33,331 bases of DNA from Candidatus Magasanikiibacteriota bacterium (GCA_016214465.1 JACROI010000002.1:1-33331); one strand, 5' to 3'. Positions 23,493 through 30,875 are shown, counted from the stretch's first letter. The notes: generated by a model not told the origin, from the letters alone. Numbers and translations: made by a program.

Positions 23493-23834
23493 TTATTCAG
23501 CCACCGGAGAGGTGGGAATAACAACTTCCTCCTCCTCTTCAGCCAGCTGTTTGGCCGCCATAGTGGCGGTTTTTTTAAGTTTGAGAGTCGCGATAATGTT
23601 TAAATAGCTCTTTGGGTTTTCATTTTCCAAGTATTTCAGCAAGCGGCGGCGTTCATTAACCTTGCGCAAAAGTCCGCGGCGGGACGAATTGTCTTTTTTG
23701 TGGGTCTTCAAATGCCCCAAAAGTTGTTTGATTTCTTCCGTGAGAATGGCAATCTGCACCTCGGTGGAGCCTGTGTCGTTCTCGTGTGTTTTAAACTTCT
23801 CAATGATCTTCTCCTTTAAATTTTTGTCTAACAT
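23493..23834 (-). CDS. rpsO: 30S ribosomal protein S15
   Basis: S15 binds 16S rRNA early in 30S assembly. 'HENDTGSTEVQIAILTEEI' and 'HKKDNSSRRGLLRKVNERR' are the family signatures. I start at ATG 23834 (MLDKNLKEK), which fits known S15 starts; the GTG at 23882 would add 16 unlikely residues. Neither start has a clear Shine-Dalgarno sequence. The C-terminus extends ~25 residues beyond normal S15 with an acidic tail ('LAEEEEEVVIPTSPVAE'), which is unusual. The promoter is nearly consensus and the ~80-base leader contains a small hairpin, leaving room for the autoregulation known for S15. Confidence 0.95.
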   Translation of the reverse strand: MLDKNLKEKIIEKFKTHENDTGSTEVQIAILTEEIKQLLGHLKTHKKDNSSRRGLLRKVNERRRLLKYLENENPKSYLNIIATLKLKKTATMAAKQLAEEEEEVVIPTSPVAE

Positions 23835-23921
23835 AATGCGTTGCGTTAACCATGGATAATTAAGGCATTTCTCAATTTCCACGGGAGATTAAATAGGCCT
23901 AATCTCTTGATTAATAAATTG

Positions 23922-23950
23922 ATTATACTTAAAACAGCTAAAAATGTCAA
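23922..23950 (-). promoter_or_regulatory. Promoter of rpsO
   Basis: Minus strand: TTGACA, 17-bp spacer, TATAAT, a perfect consensus. It lies in the gap after engB. Confidence 0.88.
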
Positions 23951-23951
23951 A

Positions 23952-24518
23952 TTATTTTAACAATTCATGCGTTAATTCTCCAACACCGATTCTTTTTTTC
24001 GCTGAATATGGAATAACTTTATAGTCGCAGAAACAATCCTTTATTTTTTGCAACTGTTCAATGTATTCCGATTTTTTGATTTTATCAACTTTATTCGTCA
24101 CGATAATAATGTCTTTGCCGGCTTTTTGTAAACTGCCAAACACATTCAAATCATCTTGGGTCGAGCCGACTTTCGCGTCAACGATTAAAATCACTTTTTT
24201 AAATTCGTAACCGGATTTGAAAAAATACCAATTAAGCATTTTTTGCATTTGTTGCCGCGCTTCTCCGGATTTTTTGGCAAAGCCATAGCCGGGCAAGTCA
24301 ATTAAATAAAAGGCCTTGTTGATCAAGTATATATTTATCTGTTGTGTCAGTCCGGGAGTGGAGCCGGTTCTAGCCAAATTTTGATTGGCCAAAGAATTGA
24401 TAACGCTTGATTTGCCGACATTGGAGCGACCAATAAAAACAATTTGTGGAGTGCCGTCCTCAAAAATTTCATTGGTGCCAACGACACCTTTTACAAATTT
24501 AGCCGATCTGATGTTCAT
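23952..24518 (-). CDS. engB: Ribosome biogenesis GTPase YihA/YsxC (EngB)
   Basis: EngB is a small TRAFAC-class GTPase needed for 50S assembly. The 188 residues have G1 'GRSNVGKSS' (~30-38), the G2 region 'GSTPGLTQQIN', G3 'DLPGYG', G4 'TNKVDK' and G5 'YSAKKRIG'. Length is typical. The start follows by two bases a 20-codon ORF that encodes a basic peptide, probably in the same transcript. The rpsO promoter follows the stop. Confidence 0.95.
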   Translation of the reverse strand: MNIRSAKFVKGVVGTNEIFEDGTPQIVFIGRSNVGKSSVINSLANQNLARTGSTPGLTQQINIYLINKAFYLIDLPGYGFAKKSGEARQQMQKMLNWYFFKSGYEFKKVILIVDAKVGSTQDDLNVFGSLQKAGKDIIIVTNKVDKIKKSEYIEQLQKIKDCFCDYKVIPYSAKKRIGVGELTHELLK

Positions 24519-24520
24519 AT

Positions 24521-24583
24521 CTATTTTTTATTCTTTTTCGGTTTTTTTATGTTTCTTTGCTGTGCGCTGTTTCCTTTTGCCAT
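24521..24583 (-). CDS. Very small basic peptide (20 residues)
   Basis: Too short for the ORF track. ATG 24583 opens 20 codons for MAKGNSAQQRNIKKPKKNKK, ending two bases before engB. The Lys/Asn-rich composition and the KKPKK run resemble small basic peptides annotated in other bacteria, but I cannot name a family. There is no clear ribosome binding site. It may be a real mini-protein or a leader that couples translation to engB. Confidence 0.4.
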   Translation of the reverse strand: MAKGNSAQQRNIKKPKKNKK

Positions 24584-24601
24584 ATAGATTGTTGTTAAGA
24601 A

Positions 24602-26053
24602 TTATATTTTTTTATATCTCGTATGCGAAGCGCCTCCAGGCACCACAACATCCTTCTCCACCAAAAACACCCCGTCATTTTTCGCTATTTTTATCATTTC
24701 CTCTGTAAAACCACTCTTACCGAATAAAATATAGTATTCTTTTCTGTCGTCTTTATTCCAATCCACTTTGGCCGCTTTCTTTTTTAACTCTTCGTAGATA
24801 TTTGTTCCAATTGGTTTTTCCGACCACTTGCACTCGCCAAAAATTATTTTCTTTTCCGACGAACTAAATCCAACCGCATCAATTTCCAAATTACTGTCCC
24901 AGTAACGACCCACTCTTTCAAACGCAAAAATTTTATCCTGCCAAGTAATCAGTAGCTCAATTGCGACCCGTTCGTACACTTGCGCGGTGATACTCTTAAA
25001 ACCGGAATTTACATTGTCGTTATATTTTAAGCCGTTAAACATTTTTTCCAATACATAATTGTAGTTGTCCATTTCCAAGTAACTTTTGTAGGGGAAAATA
25101 TATTGGAACCAAAAAACAAAAAAATTATCGGAAATTTTATACAAACCGCGGCGCGATTTATCCGGCTTATCCTCGGTTATAGGCACTTCGCGTTTCACCA
25201 AACGCAAATTTATCAGTACGGAAATATACTTATTTGCCGTTGCTTTATCCAGTCCGACTTCATTAACTATTTCGCTTAGTTTTTTCTTACCCAAAGCAAT
25301 GGCACGTAAAATCGCCAAATAGTTTTTTGTTTCCCGCAGTTCTTCTTTTAAGGTGAATTCCACCTCATTGTACAAAAAAGCGGTTTTGGTAAAAATCTTT
25401 TTCTTGATTTCTTCTGATAATTCACCGCCATCCACAAACTCTTTAAGATACGCGGGCATTCCGCCGGTGATGGTATAAATATTTAAAAAATCAGAAAAAC
25501 TCTTTTCCGGGAAAAATTTTCGGGATTGGGAAAAATTTAATGGATCAACCAATATTTGACCGGTGCGGCGGCCAAACAAGGGAGCGCTTTGATTTAATGT
25601 TTCCGATTCCATCATGGCGATGCTTGATCCGGACAATATTAAGAATATTTTGGTATTCTTCAAATACTCATCCCAGCCCTTTTGAAAAAGAGAACTGGTT
25701 GATTTATCATTTTCAGTAAGATAAGGATATTCATCTATCGCCAAAACCAAAGATGTGTCGGTTGTTTTTGTTTTTAAATATGAGAATGCTTCTATCAAAT
25801 CGCCAAAGCCGTTTTTGATTAGTATCTGATCTTTAAAATAACTGCCAACAATTTGACCCAACTCGCGCAATTGATCAGCTGTAGTGCGCTTGTCGGCTAA
25901 AAAATATATCGCCGGTTTGTCTTTGATGAATTGTTTAATAAGTTCAGTTTTACCAACGCGACGTTTGCCATAAATAATAAAAAATTGGGCAATATTGGAT
26001 TGCCATTTTTCATTTAGCACCTTTAATTCTTGTTCACGGTTGATAAAAGGCAT
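24602..26053 (-). CDS. Archaeal-type ATPase with DUF234-like nuclease domain
   Basis: This ~483-residue protein belongs to the AAA-like ATPases common in archaea and CPR. 'FINREQELKVL' opens the protein, Walker A is 'YGKRRVGKTEL' and Walker B is 'LVLAIDEYPYL'; a sensor-like 'FLILSGSS' follows. A winged-helix region lies around residue 260-300 ('EVGLDKATANKYISVLINLRL'). The C-terminus resembles DUF234, with 'IDAVGF' and 'IIFGECKWS' giving the D...ExK pattern of a PD-(D/E)XK nuclease fold. The cellular role of this family is not settled. I prefer ATG 26053 (MPFINRE); ATG 26068 is possible. A palindrome covers its promoter, suggesting repression, perhaps by itself through the winged helix (inference). 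Confidence 0.85.
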   Translation of the reverse strand: MPFINREQELKVLNEKWQSNIAQFFIIYGKRRVGKTELIKQFIKDKPAIYFLADKRTTADQLRELGQIVGSYFKDQILIKNGFGDLIEAFSYLKTKTTDTSLVLAIDEYPYLTENDKSTSSLFQKGWDEYLKNTKIFLILSGSSIAMMESETLNQSAPLFGRRTGQILVDPLNFSQSRKFFPEKSFSDFLNIYTITGGMPAYLKEFVDGGELSEEIKKKIFTKTAFLYNEVEFTLKEELRETKNYLAILRAIALGKKKLSEIVNEVGLDKATANKYISVLINLRLVKREVPITEDKPDKSRRGLYKISDNFFVFWFQYIFPYKSYLEMDNYNYVLEKMFNGLKYNDNVNSGFKSITAQVYERVAIELLITWQDKIFAFERVGRYWDSNLEIDAVGFSSSEKKIIFGECKWSEKPIGTNIYEELKKKAAKVDWNKDDRKEYYILFGKSGFTEEMIKIAKNDGVFLVEKDVVVPGGASHTRYKKI

Positions 26054-26087
26054 GTTGTTATAGTACATTAATTAGTATGCTTGTAAG

Positions 26088-26118
26088 TAGTATACCGTAT
26101 GAGTATACTATTTGTCAA
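26088..26118 (-). promoter_or_regulatory. Promoter and operator-like palindrome of ATPase gene
   Basis: Minus strand: TTGACA, 18-bp spacer, TATACT. A perfect inverted repeat TAGTATAC-N7-GTATACTA (26088-26110) covers the spacer and the -10 box, as a repressor site would. Confidence 0.7.
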
Positions 26119-26332
26119 TAGTGTGCTCATCTAATGAGTGGCCTCATTATTAAAAAACAAAATCAAAGATTGACTGTTGACGGAGATATAATTACTTAAG
26201 TGATGTAAAAATTAATTGCGATTTGAAAATCCGGAACATGCAATTCAATAAAAATGCCTATTTTTTTGTTCATAATTTAATGTGTATATGGGTTCACAGT
26301 ATCATTTCACCTTTAAAAGTCAAACATAAAAA
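26119..26332. other. Intergenic stretch without identified features
   Basis: AT-rich. I see no gene or clear terminator. A TATAAT at ~26183 has no convincing -35 box. Confidence 0.4.
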
Positions 26333-26399
26333 ATTCAATTTCAGCACGCGTCCTTGCCAAAAAAGTAAAATGAGATTTACTTGGAATACAATAATTTCT
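26333..26399 (+). repeat. Direct repeat flanking the SAM/PP-loop cassette, left copy
   Basis: The core CGCGTCCTTGCC, an A-run and GTAAAATGAGAT are shared with the right copy near 29298; the similarity extends ~15 bases on each side. It holds a promoter-like TTGCCA, 16 bp, TTTACT. Confidence 0.7.
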
Positions 26400-26419
26400 T
26401 AAACATATCCACATGGCCC

Positions 26420-26448
26420 CTCGACACGATTATTTATATTATATATAA
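26420..26448 (+). promoter_or_regulatory. Promoter of SAM-I riboswitch leader
   Basis: TCGACA, 17-bp spacer, TATAAT. The predicted start (~26455) lies just before the riboswitch aptamer. Confidence 0.75.
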
Positions 26449-26465
26449 TTGTTTTAGTTCTTTAT

Positions 26466-26572
26466 AAAATTTATTATCAAGAAGAGACGAGGGATTTGGC
26501 CCGCTGACTCTCTACCAACCTAACCATAACGGTCAAGGTGGTAATTCCAACCCACAATGGGAAAGATGTGTC
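26466..26572 (+). promoter_or_regulatory. SAM-I (S-box) riboswitch aptamer
   Basis: The conserved S-box blocks appear in order: ATCAAGA, GAGGGATTTGGCCC, TGA, CCAACC, GGTGGTAATTCC, GGGAAAGATG. SAM-I aptamers bind S-adenosylmethionine. The P1 stem appears short (ATC/GAT plus weak A-T pairs). The 3' block GGGAAAGAT can also pair with ATCTTATCC of the terminator that follows (eight of nine positions, one by G-T wobble), which is the layout of an OFF switch: bound SAM would hold the block in the aptamer and let the terminator form. The identification rests on visual matching to the family consensus. Confidence 0.88.
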
Positions 26573-26596
26573 CTTATTTTTTAAGGGAATTTTGGT

Positions 26597-26624
26597 ATCT
26601 TATCCTGTTGGGTAAGATTTTTTT
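26597..26624 (+). terminator. Riboswitch-controlled terminator
   Basis: ATCTTATCC-TGTT-GGGTAAGAT followed by seven T. The right arm GTAAGATTTTT can also pair with AAAAATCTTAC 23 bases downstream, so a third fold is possible. Confidence 0.82.
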
Positions 26625-26722
26625 GTTTTAATTTTAAATTACAATAGAAAAATCTTACTCACAACGGTGTGGGTATGGATAGGGTAAGTCAGATAATTGC
26701 AACCAACCATAAGGAGAAAATC

Positions 26723-27532
26723 ATGAAGAATGTCCATGTGATCAATGACTGTCAAGATGAAAACGCCCGTTTGCGCCAAATGGCTCGGTATGGAGCGTAT
26801 TTCCCAGGCACAAACATCATCTTCGCGGGTGTCAGCTCGGATCTCGAAGCGGCCTTTATGCTTGTTGACACTATTGACGCGCTCGACGGTCACACTGGAG
26901 TGATCACGGTCAACGTGGCCCCGCGTAATGGAGAGGCAAAGAAATATGCCAACGGTACACCGTTTGGCAAAGTCCAGGTTGAGGACATCACTATCTTCGC
27001 CTCCATCGATGGCGCCACACTGCGTCTGCTTAATAAGGTGCGGTCTAGTTTGCAATTGTGTGTCTACGACATTCCGGAAGTGGTACATTATCTCACTCCC
27101 GACAAGAATATTCAAAAGCACATCACATTAACCCAATTTCGCAGTTTTGAGTTTCTGCCGCGTCTGGCCAAAGCGGTGGTTCTCCAAGGCGTGACTCTGT
27201 CTGGGCACCACATGTCACTGGCAGACTACTGTGGCGACGATGCTCTTGGCGCGATTGCATGTGTGGATTGCTTCGGTAATTTGAAGACCACACTTCTACC
27301 AGAGGAAGTTGGTTTTGAACCGGGCAAATCTATGGAACTTAAAGTTAACGGATCACTCGTCAATGTCAAGGGGTATCTTCGTCTAAAAGATATCCCTGAC
27401 GGCGAGCTAGGTCTCACTATAGGTTCGTCCGGCCTTGGTTTTCAGCGCTTCCTTGAGCTTGTGTGTCAGGGCGGCGATGCGGGTAGACGATTGAGTGCGA
27501 GTGTGGGTACTTTAATCCACCTGGCCAAGTAA
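26723..27532 (+). CDS. SAM hydroxide adenosyltransferase-like protein (DUF62 superfamily)
   Basis: The 269-residue protein resembles the DUF62 superfamily, whose members cleave SAM with water to adenosine and methionine, or use halide (fluorinase, chlorinase). Visible matches are the N-terminal 'VHVINDCQDENARL', the loop 'VNVAPRNGEAKK', and the C-terminal-domain signature 'CVDCFGNLKTTLLPEEVGF' (~180-195). The classical 'TTDFG' start is replaced here, so substrate and nucleophile are uncertain. The start is ATG 26723, with AAGGAG seven bases upstream; the track start at 26669 is GTG within the leader. A SAM-I riboswitch precedes it, which independently links the gene to SAM. Base composition is more GC-rich than its neighbours, suggesting transfer. 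A terminator follows. Confidence 0.8.
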   Translation: MKNVHVINDCQDENARLRQMARYGAYFPGTNIIFAGVSSDLEAAFMLVDTIDALDGHTGVITVNVAPRNGEAKKYANGTPFGKVQVEDITIFASIDGATLRLLNKVRSSLQLCVYDIPEVVHYLTPDKNIQKHITLTQFRSFEFLPRLAKAVVLQGVTLSGHHMSLADYCGDDALGAIACVDCFGNLKTTLLPEEVGFEPGKSMELKVNGSLVNVKGYLRLKDIPDGELGLTIGSSGLGFQRFLELVCQGGDAGRRLSASVGTLIHLAK

Positions 27533-27570
27533 ATGGAGGATTGGTCAGGTTACTCTTTTGGATAATTTTC

Positions 27571-27604
27571 CACCGTCGGTTGCAATATCGACGGTGTTTT
27601 CTCT
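27571..27604 (+). terminator. Terminator after DUF62-like gene
   Basis: CACCGTCG/CGACGGTG hairpin followed by TTTTCTCTT. Confidence 0.8.
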
Positions 27605-27650
27605 TAGTATTTATTATTATGAATATTAAGAGAAAGTCAAAATAAAAAGT

Positions 27651-29162
27651 ATGATAACTAACAAACAATCTAAAAAATTATTTTTTAATTTATCAGAAGC
27701 AATTGGGCAAAAAGAATTTGATAATGTTAAAAAATTTGCACGGTATGTTAAACATACTTGTTTAAAGAAAAAAATAAAATTGGCTGACGCTAATATTTTA
27801 TTTGGTTACGGTGGGGGTAAAGACTCTACTTGGTCATTGGCTTTTACTCGATTAGCTCAGCTGGTTTTTCGTCAAGAATTTGGAGAAACATTCAATCTTC
27901 ATATTTGTAGTATGGTGCATTTAGGCACTCCACGCGCCACTTTGCAAAATATGCAAAAAGTTTTTACTCGCCTGCAAGTGTTTGATGATGTTAGCATTCC
28001 ATTTCCTCAAATATATTGTTATGGGCAAATAATAAATTTTACTTCCGATTACAAAGTCCCTGAACCGCAAAAAAGTTGGTTGCGAGAGGATATACTATTG
28101 GCTGGTCAACGTTCTTTTGGCAATGGACGAGCCACTTTTTGCCAGACCTGTAATTTACATATGGTCAATGCCTGTATTTATAAATTGAATCAGGGTATGC
28201 ACTTTATTATTACCGGTGATTCCACCTCAGAATTAAAATCCTACCACGCTTGGGTACAAAATATTTTAGAACAAAACAATTTATTACAACTAGAAAAAAA
28301 TGGTGATTGCAAAAATAATATCGTGTGTCTACAACAAATACACGACAAATTTTATTCGGATTTAATGCCCGCTGCCAATTATTATACCTCCGGTCGGTAT
28401 CATCACGCGCCTGTTTTGGTATATCTAAAATTTTTCTTTATTCCGATTTTTGATTTTACCAAATACAGTTTAAAAGAGCACTGGCCGTTTTTTAAAAATT
28501 TTTTGCGTTTTGATTTTAATGATGAAATTTTAAATTTTACTGAAACCGATTGTCACTATCCGCTATTGATGTGCCATCTGCGCGGAATTTTGGCCGAATG
28601 CGAAGAGCGCGGGTATGTCTCCGGTGTGAAGGAGTATTTAAGTGTGGTGAAATATTTTTTTAATAAGAAAGAATTTCCTAAGAAATTGATAGAGATGAAT
28701 TTAAATAAATTTTCATCAGAAGCAAAAATCAACATTGCTCGTCGTCGCGCGGAGAGTGTGTTTGAGGGAATTGGTATAAGCAAAATACAAACTGTTTGTT
28801 TGGTATATAGTCCGATAGCGGAAAAGTGTAAAAATTTACACAAATATCTCGTCGAACAAGCGCCGGAATTTTTAAAGCACGAGATTAAAATAAAAAAATA
28901 TTTAGCCGGCGATGGGAGAATAAAAGACAAAATTAAAAAATTTTTATTTACAAAAACTGGATTAAATCAGAATCTTTTGCGCCATCTTTATTTGTCGCCG
29001 CTTTTTTATCCGATATATACTCATACAAATGAACGAAGAAATAATGAAGATAATGATAAAAATATTTTAAATTCAGTAATGAAACATGACCCCCATCAAA
29101 AAGAAGTGTGTTTTTTTGATAAAAATGGAGAGAAAATTAAAGAGGTTATCTTTGGACGCTAA
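27651..29162 (+). CDS. PP-loop ATPase family protein, function unknown
   Basis: A 503-residue protein with an N-type ATP pyrophosphatase (PP-loop) motif, 'GYGGGKDSTWSLAF' (~53-66), where SGGxDS is usual. Such enzymes adenylate a substrate, for example in tRNA thiolation or amidation. 'FCQTCNLHM' (~163-171) gives a CxxC, and 'IITGDSTSELKSY' resembles the mid-domain strand-turn of these enzymes. The C-terminal ~200 residues match nothing I recognise. A tRNA- or sugar-modifying role is possible but not shown. It is much more AT-rich than the upstream DUF62-like gene and is separated from it by a terminator, so coregulation by the riboswitch is doubtful. Both lie between two direct repeats. Confidence 0.7.
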   Translation: MITNKQSKKLFFNLSEAIGQKEFDNVKKFARYVKHTCLKKKIKLADANILFGYGGGKDSTWSLAFTRLAQLVFRQEFGETFNLHICSMVHLGTPRATLQNMQKVFTRLQVFDDVSIPFPQIYCYGQIINFTSDYKVPEPQKSWLREDILLAGQRSFGNGRATFCQTCNLHMVNACIYKLNQGMHFIITGDSTSELKSYHAWVQNILEQNNLLQLEKNGDCKNNIVCLQQIHDKFYSDLMPAANYYTSGRYHHAPVLVYLKFFFIPIFDFTKYSLKEHWPFFKNFLRFDFNDEILNFTETDCHYPLLMCHLRGILAECEERGYVSGVKEYLSVVKYFFNKKEFPKKLIEMNLNKFSSEAKINIARRRAESVFEGIGISKIQTVCLVYSPIAEKCKNLHKYLVEQAPEFLKHEIKIKKYLAGDGRIKDKIKKFLFTKTGLNQNLLRHLYLSPLFYPIYTHTNERRNNEDNDKNILNSVMKHDPHQKEVCFFDKNGEKIKEVIFGR

Positions 29163-29229
29163 AAATTGAATATAGCCAGCCGAACAGCGCGGAACACGTG
29201 GCCACTTCAGCGACAAGCGAAGCAATAAA

Positions 29230-29298
29230 TTTTAAATTTAAGCCCGCGTCCTTGCCAAAAAAAGTAAAATGAGATATACTTTTATCATAAATTATTTC
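29230..29298 (+). repeat. Direct repeat flanking the SAM/PP-loop cassette, right copy
   Basis: Shares CGCGTCCTTGCC, an A-run and GTAAAATGAGAT with the left copy at 26333. This copy contains the rpmF promoter. Confidence 0.7.
29252..29280 (+). promoter_or_regulatory. Promoter of rpmF
   Basis: TTGCCA, 17-bp spacer, TATACT, about 30 bases before the rpmF start. Confidence 0.75.
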
Positions 29299-29309
29299 AA
29301 TACATTTAT

Positions 29310-29507
29310 ATGGGTCTACCAGGTCATCGACGGACATCATCTCACAAGCGCCGACGCGCCGCGCATTTTGCTTTAACACCGGCGCAATTGACTACTTGTC
29401 CGAAGTGCAAAAAGCCCGCTCGGCCGCATTATGCTTGCGCTTTTTGCGGAACCTTCAAGGGCAGAGTAGTGGTGGTTAAAAAAGTGAAGACGGTTAAGAA
29501 AAAATAA
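29310..29507 (+). CDS. rpmF: 50S ribosomal protein L32
   Basis: The 65-residue basic protein starts [19 protein letters not shown], close to the usual L32 opening, and holds 'CPKC' and 'CAFC' for a zinc finger. The Lys/Val-rich tail ('[13 protein letters not shown]') is a little longer than in many homologues. L32 is a late large-subunit protein. It is followed by nusB and rnc in the same direction; an rpmF-rnc neighbourhood is common. Confidence 0.93.
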   Translation: MGLPGHRRTSSHKRRRAAHFALTPAQLTTCPKCKKPARPHYACAFCGTFKGRVVVVKKVKTVKKK

Positions 29508-29513
29508 CGAAAT

Positions 29514-29552
29514 GGATCAGATTGCTTCGTCGCTTGGCTCCTCGCAATGACA
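29514..29552. repeat. Short dispersed repeat between rpmF and nusB
   Basis: Reverse orientation: GATTGCTTCGTCGC ... CTCCTCGCAATGAC, the same family as those in and before the surface-protein gene. Confidence 0.72.
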
Positions 29553-29596
29553 GCAGGCGAACAGTCTGGACAGGGAGGATAAATTTGTTCTTTAGT

Positions 29597-30052
29597 ATGT
29601 CCAATCGTCATCTTTCTCGTTCCATTGCCATGCAATCTCTTTTTGAATGGGATTTTAATAATCAGCCTCAAGGAAAAATTGAGGAAATTGTTAATCATAA
29701 TTTGCAAGAATTCGCGCCCGGGTTGGAAGACGACGGTTTTGCCAAGGACTTGGCTAAAAAAGTCGTGGAAAATTTGGTAAAGATTGACAAAATGATTGTT
29801 AAATACGCTCCGGAATGGCCTTTGGAGCAGATTACTTTGGTGGATAGAAATATCTTGCGTTTGGGGATTGTGGAATTGCGGTTTGATGAAACCGTGCCGT
29901 CAAAGGTGGCTATTAATGAAGCGATTGAATTGGCCAAGACCTTTGGCGGAGACGCTTCGGGTAAATTTGTAAATGGTGTTTTAGGCGCGATTTATCGGGA
30001 AATGGCTGATAAAAAAGAATTGAAAAAAATTGACGCGGAATATAAAAAATGA
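29597..30052 (+). CDS. nusB: Transcription antitermination factor NusB
   Basis: NusB binds boxA in rRNA leaders with S10 and supports antitermination. The protein of 151 residues has the all-helical NusB pattern: '[14 protein letters not shown]' at the N-terminus, '[21 protein letters not shown]' and '[29 protein letters not shown]' in the C-terminal half, the usual family signature. I start at ATG 29597 (MSNRHLSRS); the track start would read through the dispersed repeat. Its presence fits the 23S gene nearby, though the rRNA promoter region shows a terminator. Confidence 0.94.
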   Translation: MSNRHLSRSIAMQSLFEWDFNNQPQGKIEEIVNHNLQEFAPGLEDDGFAKDLAKKVVENLVKIDKMIVKYAPEWPLEQITLVDRNILRLGIVELRFDETVPSKVAINEAIELAKTFGGDASGKFVNGVLGAIYREMADKKELKKIDAEYKK

Positions 30053-30084
30053 CGCGAAGCGTCATCCTCGCGGAAGCCGGGATC
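30049..30084. repeat. Short dispersed repeat between nusB and rnc
   Basis: TGACGC-GAA-GCGTCA hairpin followed by CCTCGCGGAAGCCGGGATCT. It begins at the nusB stop. Confidence 0.65.
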
Positions 30085-30096
30085 TAAATTATAATT

Positions 30097-30783
30097 ATGA
30101 AAGACATTGCTCTTTTGGAAAAAATAATCGGCGTGAAATTTAAAAAACCCGAATTGTTGCGACAGGCCTTGGTGCATCGGTCGTATTTGAATGAACATCC
30201 TGATTTTGAATTGGAGCATAATGAGCGATTGGAATTTCTAGGAGATGCTGTGCTGGAATTGGCTGTCACTGAATTTCTTTACAATAAATATGATAATCCC
30301 GAGGGTGAGCTGACCAATTGGCGCGCCAGTTTGGTTAACGCCAAGATGTTGGCTGATGTGTCCAAGGATTTGGGATTTGAAGAATATCTGTATTTGAGTC
30401 ATGGCGAGGCCAAAGACAAGGGCAAAGCGCGGCAATATATTTTGGCGAATACTTTTGAATCAGTGGTTGGCGCGATTTATTTGAGCAATGGTCTCAAAGC
30501 CGCGACCAATTTTATCCATAGATTTTTATTGGTGCATTTGCCGATAATTTTGGAAAATAAATTGTATATTGACCCCAAGAGTAATTTTCAAGAAGCCGCG
30601 CAAGAAAAAGAAGGAGTGACTCCGACCTACAAAGTGATTGAAGAAACCGGGCCTGACCATGCCAAGCATTTTGTGGTAGCGGTGTGTTTGGGAAAAGTTG
30701 AAGTTGCGCGAGGCGAGGGCATGTCCAAGCAGGAAGCGCAGACACAGGCGGCGCAAGCGGCTTTGGCAGTAAAGAAGTGGTAA
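30097..30783 (+). CDS. rnc: Ribonuclease III
   Basis: RNase III cleaves double-stranded RNA, including rRNA precursors. The 228 residues have the catalytic signature 'HNERLEFLGDAVLELA' (~41-56), the second acidic cluster 'ANTFESVVGAIYL' and a C-terminal double-stranded RNA-binding domain from ~159 ('DPKSNFQEAAQEKEGVTPTY', 'GMSKQEAQTQAAQAALAV'). Length is normal. It may act on the fold-back structures found in the pnp and tig leaders (inference). A tRNA gene follows 13 bases after the stop. Confidence 0.97.
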   Translation: MKDIALLEKIIGVKFKKPELLRQALVHRSYLNEHPDFELEHNERLEFLGDAVLELAVTEFLYNKYDNPEGELTNWRASLVNAKMLADVSKDLGFEEYLYLSHGEAKDKGKARQYILANTFESVVGAIYLSNGLKAATNFIHRFLLVHLPIILENKLYIDPKSNFQEAAQEKEGVTPTYKVIEETGPDHAKHFVVAVCLGKVEVARGEGMSKQEAQTQAAQAALAVKKW

Positions 30784-30796
30784 TTTAAAAAATTGG

Positions 30797-30868
30797 GCCT
30801 CCATAGTTTAATGGATAAAATGCCTCGCTTCGGACGAGGTGATGGGGGTTCGATTCCCTCTGGAGGCA
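30797..30868 (+). tRNA. tRNA-Arg (anticodon UCG)
   Basis: Acceptor GCCTCCA/TGGAGGC is perfect, the anticodon stem CCTCG/CGAGG encloses CTTCGGA (anticodon UCG, reading CGA), and the T loop TTCGATT has stem GGGGG/CCCTC with one wobble. CCA is not encoded. Confidence 0.92.
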
Positions 30869-30875
30869 AAAAAGT

